NCBI RefSeq assembly: GCF_000482465.1 | Contig: NZ_KI519420.1 | Span: 1,189,158 to 1,253,157 of the forward strand | Reading direction: 5' to 3' | Length of the DNA: 64,000 bases | Origin: Runella limosa DSM 17973 | Lineage (GTDB): Bacteria; Bacteroidota; Bacteroidia; Cytophagales; Spirosomataceae | Position numbers and translations under genes: made by a program | In this document: piece after piece, positions 16,807-26,092 of the stretch | Layout of the letters: every line of letters begins with the position of its first letter | Position numbering within the stretch: position 1 is the first letter of the stretch | The notes under the pieces: model-generated | What the model saw: only the letters and a program-made list of their open reading frames with translations | The model's database searches: none | What the model was told of the DNA's origin: nothing

Positions 16807-18522
16807 ATGAAAAATCCATCCCTTCTCTGGGTAGTCCTTTTTTTGAGTCAATTTGTGATGGCTCAAAAAAATAAACCTGTCGGAGAAACCGACGCCCAAA
16901 AATCGCAAAGATATGAGTTAGAATCTTTGCTTGCCGACGGCATGAAATACGCTACGATGGAGGAATACCAGCGGGCTGATAGCGTGCTTCGGACTGCTCT
17001 CAAAATGAGTCCTAATATCCCTGCTATTAACTACGAGTTGGCGCGTGTTCTTCTCAAACGTGAACGCTTGGACGAAGCCGCTATTTATGCCCAAAAAGCA
17101 ACCCAACTTTCTCCAGATAATACGTTTTATATCATACAGTTAGCCGAAATTTACAGTCAACAACGCAAATACAGCAAGGCTGCCGAACTGTACAAAGACA
17201 TTATCCGAAAAGATACCGAAAATGCCGAGTACGGACTTGAGCTTGCAGCGGTGTATATTTTGGATGAAAAGTACGAAGAAGCCCTCAAAGCGTACGACGA
17301 AGTGGAAAAATCGCTGGGTATCGATGAAGACCTTATTCACCAAAAGCAACGGATTTATCTCAAACTAGATAAGCCCAACAAAGCCATCGACGAAGCCAAT
17401 AAACTCATCAATGCCGAGCCGACTGAAGCACAATATGTGGTGGAATTGGCGCAGTTGCTTATCATGGGCAAACGCCCCAAAGAGGCACAAGAACAACTCG
17501 AAAAAGCCCTCAAAATTAACCCCGACCAAGGCGATGCTCGCATAATGCTGGCGGAGCTTTTTAGACAAAATGGTGATAACAAGGCCGCCGACCAGCAAAT
17601 GGGGCAAATGTTTAATAACCCCAATGCTGACATTGATACCAAAATGCAGGCGTTGGTGGGACTGCTGCGGGAAGCCAAAGACGAGGCTACACGCCAAGAA
17701 GTGCTCAATCGCGCCGCAGAAATCGTCAAAGCGCACCCCAAAGACATGCGGGCTTACGTAGTGTATGCCGACCTCCTCGCCAAAGCTGACCGCAAAGCAG
17801 AAGCGCGTAATGCTTACATGAAAGCCGCCCGTATCAACCCATCAATGTATGAAGTGTGGGGAGCTGTATTGCAACTTGATAGTGATTTGAATCAACTGGA
17901 TAGCCTCATTGCCCATTCGGAACAAGCCATTGAAACGTTTCCGAACCAAGGGCTTTTTTGGTATTCCAACGGCTCGGCACATCTTGTGAAAAAACACTAC
18001 CAGCAGGCTGTGGATGCCCTCGAAGAAGCGCAAAAATTAACGAGTGAAAACAAAGACTTGCAAGGCGCTATTTTGGCCCAACTTGGAGATGCCTACCACG
18101 GACTTAGCGAGTACGCCAAATCGGATGATTCGTACGAAGCAGCCCTTAAAATTGACCCTAAAAACGACCACGTACTTAATAATTACAGCTATTTCTTATC
18201 GCTTCGTAAAGATAAGCTCGGGCGCGCCAAAGAAATGGCCGCAAGCGTAGTGGAGCGTCATCCCACCAATGCTACTTACTTAGATACCTATGCTTGGGTA
18301 CTCTACGTGATGAAAGATTACAAAAACGCCCGTACTTATCTCGAAAAAGCCATTGAAAGCAACAACAAGGTAAGCGGTACCATTGTAGAGCATTATGGGG
18401 ACGTATTGTACCAACTCGGGGAAAAAGAAAAGGCCGTGGAGCAATGGAAAAAGGCCAAAAGTATGGGAGAAAACAGCCAACAAATAGATAAAAAAATTGC
18501 AACAGGACAGTTGATAGAATAA
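16807..18522 (+). CDS. TPR-repeat protein, exported
   Basis: Protein of 571 aa with a short signal peptide (about 1-19) followed by TPR-type helix-turn-helix repeats over most of its length. These are recognisable from recurring A-x-x-x-Y/A-x-x-x-A-L-x-x-x-P patterns at roughly 34-residue intervals. It probably serves as a periplasmic scaffold. It is the first gene of a run with a DUF4292 lipoprotein (10-nt gap) and an EnvC-like activator (15-nt gap). The same TPR-DUF4292-EnvC order is common in Bacteroidota and points to envelope or cell-division work. The exact partner is unknown. Confidence 0.85.
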   Translation: MKNPSLLWVVLFLSQFVMAQKNKPVGETDAQKSQRYELESLLADGMKYATMEEYQRADSVLRTALKMSPNIPAINYELARVLLKRERLDEAAIYAQKATQLSPDNTFYIIQLAEIYSQQRKYSKAAELYKDIIRKDTENAEYGLELAAVYILDEKYEEALKAYDEVEKSLGIDEDLIHQKQRIYLKLDKPNKAIDEANKLINAEPTEAQYVVELAQLLIMGKRPKEAQEQLEKALKINPDQGDARIMLAELFRQNGDNKAADQQMGQMFNNPNADIDTKMQALVGLLREAKDEATRQEVLNRAAEIVKAHPKDMRAYVVYADLLAKADRKAEARNAYMKAARINPSMYEVWGAVLQLDSDLNQLDSLIAHSEQAIETFPNQGLFWYSNGSAHLVKKHYQQAVDALEEAQKLTSENKDLQGAILAQLGDAYHGLSEYAKSDDSYEAALKIDPKNDHVLNNYSYFLSLRKDKLGRAKEMAASVVERHPTNATYLDTYAWVLYVMKDYKNARTYLEKAIESNNKVSGTIVEHYGDVLYQLGEKEKAVEQWKKAKSMGENSQQIDKKIATGQLIE

Positions 18523-18532
18523 AAACAAAGGA

Positions 18533-19387
18533 ATGAAGCTCAATTGGTTGTTTTTTGTGGGAATTACGCTCTTTGCAGGCTTGTCGTCGTGCCATCGCCA
18601 ACGACAAAAAAGCCAGCAAAGTGTCCCCACCGACAGCATTGCTGTCGTAAAAGTAGATACCATCGTTCAACCTAAAAAGGATACTGCAATTGCCGTTAAG
18701 CCAGTCGTTGAACATGAAGACATTAAAGTCAGCATCGAAAATGTTGATTTTCGTTATTTGAGTGCCAAATCGAAAATCTCGTTTAAGAGCAAAGACCAAG
18801 AAATTGACGATGCCAGCGTGACCATGCGGATGCGTAAAGACAGTTTGCTTTGGTTGCAGGTTTCTAAAGGTCCCATTGAAGTTGTACGGGGTATCATTAC
18901 TAGAGACTCCATCAAAATTGTGGACCGTTACAACAAAAAGGTGTATTTGTATGACTTTGCAGGACTGAGTCAGCAGTTTAATTTTCAGCTAAGTTTTGAC
19001 CTCATTCAGTCGATTTTAGTGGGAAATATGCCCATTCCGAAAAAACCAGGCCAGCGCTTCAAAAAAGAAAAAGACTATTTTATGCTTCGCCAAGACGAAG
19101 GTAAAATTTCCCTTGAAAATTACATTGGTGAGCAAAATCGCCGCTTGAAAAAGCTGTTGGTGACTGAGCAGCCCACCAAAAACTCACTGACGCTCGACTA
19201 CGAAGATTTTACCCAGCTCAACAATTACTTATTTCCTTACACCAGCTTGATTGAGTTGGATTACGAGTCAAAAAAAGACCAACAACGCTACCAAACGGTG
19301 TTTCGAATCAAGCACCAAAAAGTTGAGTTGAGCGAAAAACCCTTGAGCTTTCCGTTCAGTATTCCTGCCAAATACGAACGAAACTAA
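18533..19387 (+). CDS. DUF4292 lipoprotein
   Basis: Predicted lipoprotein of 284 aa. A signal peptide ends in the lipobox LSSC with C20 as the lipidated residue. The mature part has a low-complexity linker and then a beta-rich DUF4292 domain, a family that looks similar to LolA/LolB-type lipoprotein carriers. It lies between the TPR gene and the EnvC-like gene with gaps of 10 and 15 nt, clearly one operon. A role in outer-membrane lipoprotein handling or envelope maintenance is inferred from fold resemblance and context only. Confidence 0.85.
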   Translation: MKLNWLFFVGITLFAGLSSCHRQRQKSQQSVPTDSIAVVKVDTIVQPKKDTAIAVKPVVEHEDIKVSIENVDFRYLSAKSKISFKSKDQEIDDASVTMRMRKDSLLWLQVSKGPIEVVRGIITRDSIKIVDRYNKKVYLYDFAGLSQQFNFQLSFDLIQSILVGNMPIPKKPGQRFKKEKDYFMLRQDEGKISLENYIGEQNRRLKKLLVTEQPTKNSLTLDYEDFTQLNNYLFPYTSLIELDYESKKDQQRYQTVFRIKHQKVELSEKPLSFPFSIPAKYERN

Positions 19388-19402
19388 CACTAAAATTACT
19401 GT

Positions 19403-20794
19403 ATGAATGCCATTTATCGAATACGCTTTATTTCTTTTTTGATTGTTGGGTTACTCACAGCAAGTCTTCAGGGATTTGCCCAAAAAAGCCGCCAACAACT
19501 AGAGAAAGAAAAACGCGAAAACCTTGAACGCTTGCAAGAACTTCAGGGAGTATTGAAAAAAACAACGGAACAAAAACGTGCTAGTTTGGGGCAGCTCAAG
19601 GCCATCAAGCAGCAAATCAACGCCCAAAATCGCAAGGTAGAACTCATCAACGAAGACCTCAAATTGATGGACAATGAGTTGAGCGAGTTGCAAAAAGCAA
19701 AATTGGAACTTGATAAAGACCTCTCAAAACTTCGCGAAGAGTATGCAAAGATGATTTATAACGCCGCCAAACGCAACAATAGCCTCAGTGAGCTTAGTTT
19801 CTTGTTTTCGGCACCTACTTTTAATCAGTTTTTGATTCGTTACAAATACTTAAAACAATACACTGACGAGCGGGAAAAGCAGGTCAGTGAAATGAAAAAA
19901 GTGCAATCGTTGATGATTTCTAAATCAACGAGTATTTCTAACAAAAAGAAAGACCAAGAAAACGCCCTCCAATCCAAGATTGCTGAAGGTAAAAATTTGG
20001 AACAACTCAAAGGAGAGCAAGATAAAGTTGTAAAAGAATTGAGCGGTCGTGAAAAAGAAATTATCGCCGAAGTATCGGAAGTTCGGAAAGCCAACAAACA
20101 ACTTGAAAATGCTTTAACCCGCATCATTCAACGCGAAATCGAAGAACGCCGCGAGCGAGCTCGTGCTGCTGCTCGCGAACGAGCAAACCGCGAAAAAGCT
20201 GAACGCGTTGAGCGCGAACGGGCTGAAAGAGAAGCCGCTCGCAATAAACCTACTGAAAAACCCCGCGAAAACAACGAGGTAGCCAAAGCCGAAGCAGAAA
20301 GCAAACCCGAGCCGAAAAAAGAAAGAGAGGTTGAAGAAGTGAACGAAAGCGGGATGAATGAAGCAGAAGTAAAACTGGCTTCCTCTTTTGCCGCCAATCG
20401 AGGCCGCTTGCCGTGGCCCGTGCCTGGGTTTATTTCTGATGGTTTTGGGACCAAAGAAGTAATGAAAAATGTCAACCAAGAAAACCACGGAATCGATATT
20501 CAAACCAAAGCAGGTGAGACAGTTAAATCCGTATTTGATGGGGTTGTTTTAGGAATTGAGAACCAATATTTGATGAAAAACGTGGTGCTTGTTCAGCACG
20601 GCGACTTTTACACCGTTTATGCAAAGCTCAAGAGCGTCAACGTTCAACCTGGACAACGTTTAAAAGCGCGTGACGTTATTGGGGTGGTCGCCACGGACGG
20701 CGAAGGAATTTCAGAAGTTAACTTTCAGATTTGGAAATTAAATAACAACAAAGCCAATCGCCTCAACCCCGAACCGTGGCTTCGTCCTCGTTAG
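19403..20794 (+). CDS. EnvC-like murein hydrolase activator with degenerate M23 domain
   Basis: Exported coiled-coil protein of 463 aa. After the signal peptide (about 1-26) a long charged coiled coil covers about 27-250 and an Arg/Glu-rich stretch about 240-315. The C-terminal LytM/M23 domain (about 335-460) lacks its zinc ligands: the HxxxD His position is N361 (D365 kept), the YAH His is K408, and the HxH motif reads E438-V-N440. It should therefore not cut peptidoglycan itself but activate amidases, as E. coli EnvC does. It is the third gene of the TPR-DUF4292-EnvC operon, and panB follows after 32 nt. The call as a non-catalytic activator is well supported. Confidence 0.9.
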   Translation: MNAIYRIRFISFLIVGLLTASLQGFAQKSRQQLEKEKRENLERLQELQGVLKKTTEQKRASLGQLKAIKQQINAQNRKVELINEDLKLMDNELSELQKAKLELDKDLSKLREEYAKMIYNAAKRNNSLSELSFLFSAPTFNQFLIRYKYLKQYTDEREKQVSEMKKVQSLMISKSTSISNKKKDQENALQSKIAEGKNLEQLKGEQDKVVKELSGREKEIIAEVSEVRKANKQLENALTRIIQREIEERRERARAAARERANREKAERVERERAEREAARNKPTEKPRENNEVAKAEAESKPEPKKEREVEEVNESGMNEAEVKLASSFAANRGRLPWPVPGFISDGFGTKEVMKNVNQENHGIDIQTKAGETVKSVFDGVVLGIENQYLMKNVVLVQHGDFYTVYAKLKSVNVQPGQRLKARDVIGVVATDGEGISEVNFQIWKLNNNKANRLNPEPWLRPR

Positions 20795-20826
20795 TAGTAC
20801 TCCCAAAAATCGTATAATAATTTGCT

Positions 20827-21651
20827 ATGTCAACACAGTTATCTTCTGTCGAAGTAAAACGAATAACGACCCACATCATTCAGGAAATGAAGCACCGGGG
20901 CGAGAAAATATCGGCCCTTACTGCGTACGATTATTCGATGGCTCGCATCGTTGATGCTGCTGGTATTGACATTATTTTGGTGGGCGACTCAGCCTCCAAT
21001 GTCATCGCAGGTCACGAAACTACCCTGCCGATTACCCTCGACCAAATGATTTACCACGCCCAAGCCGTAGTCAGGGCCGTAAAACGCGCCTTTGTGGTCG
21101 TCGATTTGCCTTTTGGCTCCTACCAAGGAAATTCCCGTGCCGCGCTTGATTCTGCCATTCGCATTATGAAAGAGTCGGGTGCCCATGCTGTCAAGGTTGA
21201 AGGAGGCATCGAAATCAAAGATTCTATTACACGTATCCTCAGTGCGGGTGTGCCTGTGATGGGGCATTTGGGACTTACGCCGCAGTCTATTTATAAATTT
21301 GGTACCTACACGGTAAGGGCAAAAGAAGAAGCTGAAGCCGAAAAGCTTTTGCAAGATGCCCAAATGCTTGACGAAATTGGGTGTTTTGGCATGGTGTTGG
21401 AAAAAATCCCCGCGTCGCTGACCCAAAAAGTGTCGAAAAGCGTGAGTATCCCGACCATCGGGATTGGAGCAGGGCCTCATGCCGACGGCCAAATCCTTGT
21501 TTTGCACGATTTGCTAGGGATTACAAAGGAGTTTAAACCACGCTTTTTACGCCGTTACGCCGATTTGCACGGTATCATGACCGACGCCGTTCAGAACTAC
21601 GTGAAGGACGTCAAATCCAACGATTTCCCCAACGAAAAGGAATCGTATTGA
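20827..21651 (+). CDS. panB: 3-methyl-2-oxobutanoate hydroxymethyltransferase
   Basis: Ketopantoate hydroxymethyltransferase of 274 aa, which transfers a hydroxymethyl group from 5,10-methylene-THF to alpha-ketoisovalerate, the first committed step of pantothenate and CoA synthesis. Recognisable motifs include LTAYDYSMA near the N-terminus, [18 protein letters not shown] and GHLGLTPQS. Length is normal for the family. It follows the EnvC-like gene by 32 nt and precedes an RluA-type synthase by 54 nt, so it may be co-transcribed with the cell-envelope operon. The assignment is firm. Confidence 0.95.
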   Translation: MSTQLSSVEVKRITTHIIQEMKHRGEKISALTAYDYSMARIVDAAGIDIILVGDSASNVIAGHETTLPITLDQMIYHAQAVVRAVKRAFVVVDLPFGSYQGNSRAALDSAIRIMKESGAHAVKVEGGIEIKDSITRILSAGVPVMGHLGLTPQSIYKFGTYTVRAKEEAEAEKLLQDAQMLDEIGCFGMVLEKIPASLTQKVSKSVSIPTIGIGAGPHADGQILVLHDLLGITKEFKPRFLRRYADLHGIMTDAVQNYVKDVKSNDFPNEKESY

Positions 21652-21705
21652 AACTATCCCCCGTTCGTATCCGTTACCGTTAATTAACACAAACGCTTTA
21701 TCTCA

Positions 21706-22434
21706 ATGGCCAAGCCATTTCATGTCATATACGAAGACAACCACCTCATTGTTGTCAACAAAGCTCCAGGTATTCTTGTCCAAGGCGACGCCACGGGCGA
21801 TATACCTCTATTGGAATTAGTAAAAGACTACATCAAGGAAAAGTACGAAAAACCTGGTGAAGTATTTTTAGGAACAGTTCATCGCCTCGACCGCCCCGTG
21901 AGCGGGCTAGTTGTTTTTGCACGCACTTCCAAAGGGCTTGAGCGCATGAACGAAATTTTCCGCAAGCGCGAAGTTCAAAAAACTTATTGGGCTGTAGTGC
22001 GTCGTCGCCCTCCCAAAAACCAAGATAAATTGACCAATTGGTTGGTGAAAGACGAAGCCAAGAATTTTGTTACAGCCCACGACATGCCCGTACCCAACGC
22101 GCAAAAAGCCGAGCTTCATTACCGTGTGTTGGGCGAAATCAATAAGCACTTTTTGTTGGAAGTAACACCCATCACAGGCCGACCGCACCAAATCAGGGTA
22201 CAATTAGCTGCAATTGGATGTCCGATTCGTGGAGATTTGAAATACGGCTATGCCCGCGCTAACAACGACGGCAGCATCAACCTACACGCCCGTCGGTTGT
22301 TTTTTGTTCATCCCGTCAAAAAGGAATCAATTCTTTGCCGAGCCGCTCTACCCAATGATCCATTCTGGGAAGAGTTTTTATCACTTGATTCTGAGGAAAT
22401 TGGCCTTGAGCATCTACCGTTTTTGTACGAGTAG
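21706..22434 (+). CDS. RluA-family pseudouridine synthase
   Basis: RNA pseudouridine synthase of 242 aa. The RluA catalytic motif HRLDRPVSG is present with the catalytic aspartate D62, and GRPHQIRVQ follows in the second half. There is no N-terminal S4 RNA-binding domain, so it is the short RluA/RluC-like form acting on rRNA or tRNA uridines. Which uridine it modifies cannot be told. It lies 54 nt after panB on the same strand. Confidence 0.9.
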   Translation: MAKPFHVIYEDNHLIVVNKAPGILVQGDATGDIPLLELVKDYIKEKYEKPGEVFLGTVHRLDRPVSGLVVFARTSKGLERMNEIFRKREVQKTYWAVVRRRPPKNQDKLTNWLVKDEAKNFVTAHDMPVPNAQKAELHYRVLGEINKHFLLEVTPITGRPHQIRVQLAAIGCPIRGDLKYGYARANNDGSINLHARRLFFVHPVKKESILCRAALPNDPFWEEFLSLDSEEIGLEHLPFLYE

Positions 22435-22506
22435 CCTCCCTGGGTATTTTTTCCAAAAAACCAAAAACAAGTCACAACCCTCCATCACCCAATACGTGGG
22501 CGTTCA

Positions 22507-22812
22507 ATGAATTGGATAGAAAAACTAAAGAAACGGTGGAACGTAAAAAGTGGATGGCAAGTGTTGATCATCCTGCTTGTATTTGCATGTACTGGCTTTA
22601 CGGTCATGTACACCAAGCGTTGGATGGTCAAATGGCTAGGGATTGAAGCAACATGGGCGGTCTGGTGCTTCAATATTTTTGTTATTCTGCCTTTATACCA
22701 AATTATCTTATTGATATACGGTTGGGTATTCGGTCAGTATCTATTTTTTTTACAATTCGAGAAGAAGATGTTCCAAAGAATTGGAAGCTTATTTTCTCAA
22801 AAAAAGTCATAA
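22507..22812 (+). CDS. DUF6787 small membrane protein
   Basis: Protein of 101 aa with two hydrophobic helices (about 19-36 and 48-74) and basic ends. The tail motif LIYGWVFGQ plus the following charged FEKK helix matches DUF6787, a small Bacteroidota family without known function. It lies 72 nt after the RluA-type gene. Its last 6 nt overlap the 3' end of a small convergent ORF on the other strand. Confidence 0.8.
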   Translation: MNWIEKLKKRWNVKSGWQVLIILLVFACTGFTVMYTKRWMVKWLGIEATWAVWCFNIFVILPLYQIILLIYGWVFGQYLFFLQFEKKMFQRIGSLFSQKKS

Positions 22813-22983
22813 ATCGGACGTTTCAACTTTATCAGTGGTCGATACATCAGTCCACATTTGATGGGCCATCTGTTCAACTGTGTTGACTACTCCTTGGATA
22901 GCTCCAAACACAATGCACAAAGGCAAGATAACTGGCAGAAAAATAAGCCATTGAAAAACTAAGTGTAGGTTAGGCTTTTTCAT
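22807..22983 (-). CDS. Small single-TM membrane protein, 58 aa
   Basis: A minus-strand ORF from ATG at 22983 to TGA at 22807. The product has a basic start (MKKPN), one hydrophobic helix at about residues 8-30 and a polar, acidic C-terminal tail ending VETSDL. The hydrophobic-then-polar layout with a positive-inside start resembles a genuine small membrane protein. It overlaps the end of the convergent DUF6787 gene by 6 nt. No family is recognised. It is supported by composition and position only. Confidence 0.5.
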   Translation of the reverse strand: MKKPNLHLVFQWLIFLPVILPLCIVFGAIQGVVNTVEQMAHQMWTDVSTTDKVETSDL

Positions 22984-23275
22984 TTCGAAGGGTTATTAAT
23001 GTTTAACAACTGTTTAACGTAGAGGTCATTAGGCGTCTATTTAAGCCCTCTCACAAACAGCGTGCCAAACTTTTTTTACGGGGTATTTTTTTGTTAAAGT
23101 ACGGTCAGTTCACAGGTTGCTATCTATGCAAAGTTCAAATATTTGTTTTTTTAATGATAAAAACCAGTTTTTTTTTGATTTGTTTTTAGGATATATTTTT
23201 TTTCAACAAAACAGCATCTGGTAAACGTTTTTCCTGTGTTATTTTGTTATCTGTTCTTGAAAGTCAACGCTCGAT

Positions 23276-25198
23276 ATGCAAGATATAATTCGCCTGCTTC
23301 CTGATGCCATCGCCAACCAAATTGCTGCGGGAGAGGTAGTTCAACGGCCTGCTTCTGTGGTAAAAGAATTGTTGGAAAATGCCATCGATGCACAGGCTAA
23401 AAATATACAAGTGATCATTCGTGATGCGGGCCGCACGCTCATTCAAATCATCGACGACGGTGTTGGCATGTCTGAAACCGACGCCCGCATGAGTTTTGAA
23501 CGACATGCAACCTCCAAAATTCGCACTGCCGACGACCTGTTCCGTATTCGGACGATGGGGTTTCGCGGAGAAGCGTTGGCGTCTATTGCAGCAGTGGCTC
23601 AAGTTGAAATGCGTACACGCCGTGCTGCCGACGAAGTAGGCGTACTGCTTCGTATTGAGGGGTCTGATTTAAAGTCTCAGGAATCGGTGGCGTGTTTGCC
23701 AGGAACGAATATTTTGGTAAAAAACCTATTTTTCAACGTACCTGCTCGTCGCAACTTTCTCAAAACCAATTCGGTAGAAATGCGTCATATCTTGGACGAG
23801 TTTCAGCGCGTTTCCCTTGCTCACCCCGAAGTAAGCTTGTCGCTCTACCACAACGATACCGAGATTTATAACTTATATTCGGGTAAAATTAGCCGCCGTA
23901 TCGTGGATATGTTTGGGAAAAACTACCGCGAGAATATCATTAATTGCCAGGAGGAAACCCCTTTTGTGACCGTAAAAGGATACATTGGAAAACCTGAGTT
24001 TGCCCGCAAAACTCGGGGCGAGCAGTTCTTTTTTGTCAATGACCGCTACGTCAAACATAATTATTTGCACCACGCGGTGTTATCGGCTTATGAGGGTACC
24101 ATCAACGAGGGGAGTCACCCTTTTTATGTACTTCACCTCGACCTCGACCCGTCGCACATTGACATCAACATTCACCCAACCAAAACCGAAATAAAATTTG
24201 ACGATGAGCGCTCGGTCTATGCCTTGTTGATGGCCGCCGTCCGAAAAGCAATCAGCGTCAACCACCTTTCTCATTCAATTGATTTTGACTCAAACGTCAA
24301 TTTCTTGAGTCCGTTGCCATCGCGTTCTACTCCCACCAAGCCGCTGTCTATGCCCTCTTCCCAAGAGAGTAATCCAAGCTTAGGTAGTGATAACAGTGGT
24401 AGTTCTTTCGCTTCTTCTTACTCACCTCCGAGCAAAACTCCGAGGGAAGAGTCAAACCTAGCCAATTGGGATAAATTGTTTGAGGGGTTTCAGAAATCAG
24501 ACCCCACGCCTGTTCAGGCTACGCTCGATTTGGGAGAAGAAGACGAATTTATCCCAACGACTCCGTCTGCGCCAAGCCCAACGCTGGGCAGCCGCGCCAA
24601 CGACGTCCAAATCAAAGAAGACGAAGAACTCCAAAATCGTCGTTTGGCCGTTCAAATTCAGAATCGCTACATTGTGTCATCGGTCAAATCGGGCATGATG
24701 CTTATCGACCAGCGCGCGGCTTACGAGCGGGTACTTTACGACCGCTATTTGAAACAACTAGAATCGCAAACCGCCGTTTCGCAACAACTTTTGTTTCCGA
24801 TTACGGTTCGGTTACCGTTGGCCGACGTGCCACTTGTCCTCGAAATGCGTGACGAAATTTTGGCACTTGGGTTCGATTTTGATTCCTTAGGCCCCGATAC
24901 GCTTGTGGTGAGAAGTATGCCAACTGATTTTCCTGCCGAAGATGCACAAAAGATTTTTGAAGAACTGACCGAACAACTCCGCCAAAGCTATGCCGACCTT
25001 CAACTTAACCGAGCCGAAACAACCGCTCGAAGTTTGGCCAAACGCTTTGCATCGCGGCATTTGGTTCGCCTTTCTTCCGATGAAATGGAACGACTTATCA
25101 ACCAACTTTTTGTCTCATCTAATCCTAATTATACCCCAACTGGCGAACCGATTTTCTCCATTTTGGCGTTAGATAAAGTAGCTAATTTATTAAAATAA
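23276..25198 (+). CDS. mutL: DNA mismatch repair protein MutL
   Basis: MutL homolog of 640 aa coordinating mismatch repair after MutS binding. The N-terminal GHKL ATPase carries E31, N35 and D38 in KELLENAIDA, then DDGVGM and GFRGEALASI. A Ser/Pro-rich linker spans about 340-445. The C-terminal dimerisation domain has DQRAAYER at 478-485 where endonuclease-type MutLs have DQHA(x)2E(x)4E, and TPTGEP near the end where they have CPHGRP, so the metal-dependent nicking activity looks lost. It is preceded by about 290 nt of AT-rich DNA without a gene other than the small convergent ORF. Two rhomboid genes follow, the first after 12 nt. Confidence 0.95.
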   Translation: MQDIIRLLPDAIANQIAAGEVVQRPASVVKELLENAIDAQAKNIQVIIRDAGRTLIQIIDDGVGMSETDARMSFERHATSKIRTADDLFRIRTMGFRGEALASIAAVAQVEMRTRRAADEVGVLLRIEGSDLKSQESVACLPGTNILVKNLFFNVPARRNFLKTNSVEMRHILDEFQRVSLAHPEVSLSLYHNDTEIYNLYSGKISRRIVDMFGKNYRENIINCQEETPFVTVKGYIGKPEFARKTRGEQFFFVNDRYVKHNYLHHAVLSAYEGTINEGSHPFYVLHLDLDPSHIDINIHPTKTEIKFDDERSVYALLMAAVRKAISVNHLSHSIDFDSNVNFLSPLPSRSTPTKPLSMPSSQESNPSLGSDNSGSSFASSYSPPSKTPREESNLANWDKLFEGFQKSDPTPVQATLDLGEEDEFIPTTPSAPSPTLGSRANDVQIKEDEELQNRRLAVQIQNRYIVSSVKSGMMLIDQRAAYERVLYDRYLKQLESQTAVSQQLLFPITVRLPLADVPLVLEMRDEILALGFDFDSLGPDTLVVRSMPTDFPAEDAQKIFEELTEQLRQSYADLQLNRAETTARSLAKRFASRHLVRLSSDEMERLINQLFVSSNPNYTPTGEPIFSILALDKVANLLK

Positions 25199-25210
25199 GC
25201 CCAGAAAGCC

Positions 25211-25990
25211 ATGTTTAACATCACCCCTACCGTTAGAAATTTACTTATTCTAAACGTACTCATTTATTTTTTACAAAGTCTTAATCCCCTCATTGAGAAT
25301 TTGTTTGCGCTTTACCCCGTCACTGGGCCTAGTTTTAAGCCGCACCAATTTGTCACGTACATGTTTTTGCACGGAAACGTGGGGCACTTGTTTAGTAACA
25401 TGCTTGGGTTGTTTTTCTTTGGCCCTTTGCTCGAACAACACGTTCTTGGCCCCAAACGCTTTGTGATGTTTTACTTTATTACGGGTATCGGCGCAGGTTT
25501 TCTTTATTCAGCGATTAATTTTTATGAGATGTATGAGTTAAAACAAGCGGTGGATTTGTACAGCCAATATCCTTCCCCCGAAGCATTCTTGGATTTTTTG
25601 ACTCGTTTTGCACCCAATGTGAAGCACTCAGCCCTTGATTTTCTCAATAGTTTTGAAGACCAGCCTAAGAATATTTCGTATATCAACGACAGTATTGCTT
25701 TTGTAAAAAGTACCATTGACAACCGAAGCAATATCCCAATGCTAGGAGCATCGGGTGCTATCTTTGGTATCATTGCCGCTTTTGGACTCATTTTCCCAAA
25801 CATGGAAATGATGTTATTGTTTTTCCCTATTCCTATTAAAGCCAAATATTTCGTTACTTTTTACGCCTTGTACGAACTTTATGCAGGAATTAACATCCAA
25901 GATTCGGGCGTTGCTCACTTTGCCCACCTCGGAGGCATGATTTTTGCGTATATACTATTGAAAATCTGGAAAATTAGACGCATGTATTAA
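25211..25990 (+). CDS. Rhomboid family intramembrane serine protease (1)
   Basis: Membrane protease of 259 aa with six predicted helices. The catalytic serine S181 is in GASGAIFG and the catalytic histidine lies in the last helix within GVAHFAHLGG. An insert of about 65 polar residues (about 105-170) separates the helices before the active serine, which is longer than usual. It begins 12 nt after mutL and is probably co-transcribed. Substrates are unknown. Confidence 0.92.
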   Translation: MFNITPTVRNLLILNVLIYFLQSLNPLIENLFALYPVTGPSFKPHQFVTYMFLHGNVGHLFSNMLGLFFFGPLLEQHVLGPKRFVMFYFITGIGAGFLYSAINFYEMYELKQAVDLYSQYPSPEAFLDFLTRFAPNVKHSALDFLNSFEDQPKNISYINDSIAFVKSTIDNRSNIPMLGASGAIFGIIAAFGLIFPNMEMMLLFFPIPIKAKYFVTFYALYELYAGINIQDSGVAHFAHLGGMIFAYILLKIWKIRRMY

Positions 25991-26092
25991 TTTGGCTTTT
26001 TGTATCTTTTTCTCTAATTTTCAGTCACAAACCAAAACTTGTTTGGCAATAAACGGGTTATTTTGTAACACCTATTTGAACAAAAGAGAGCG

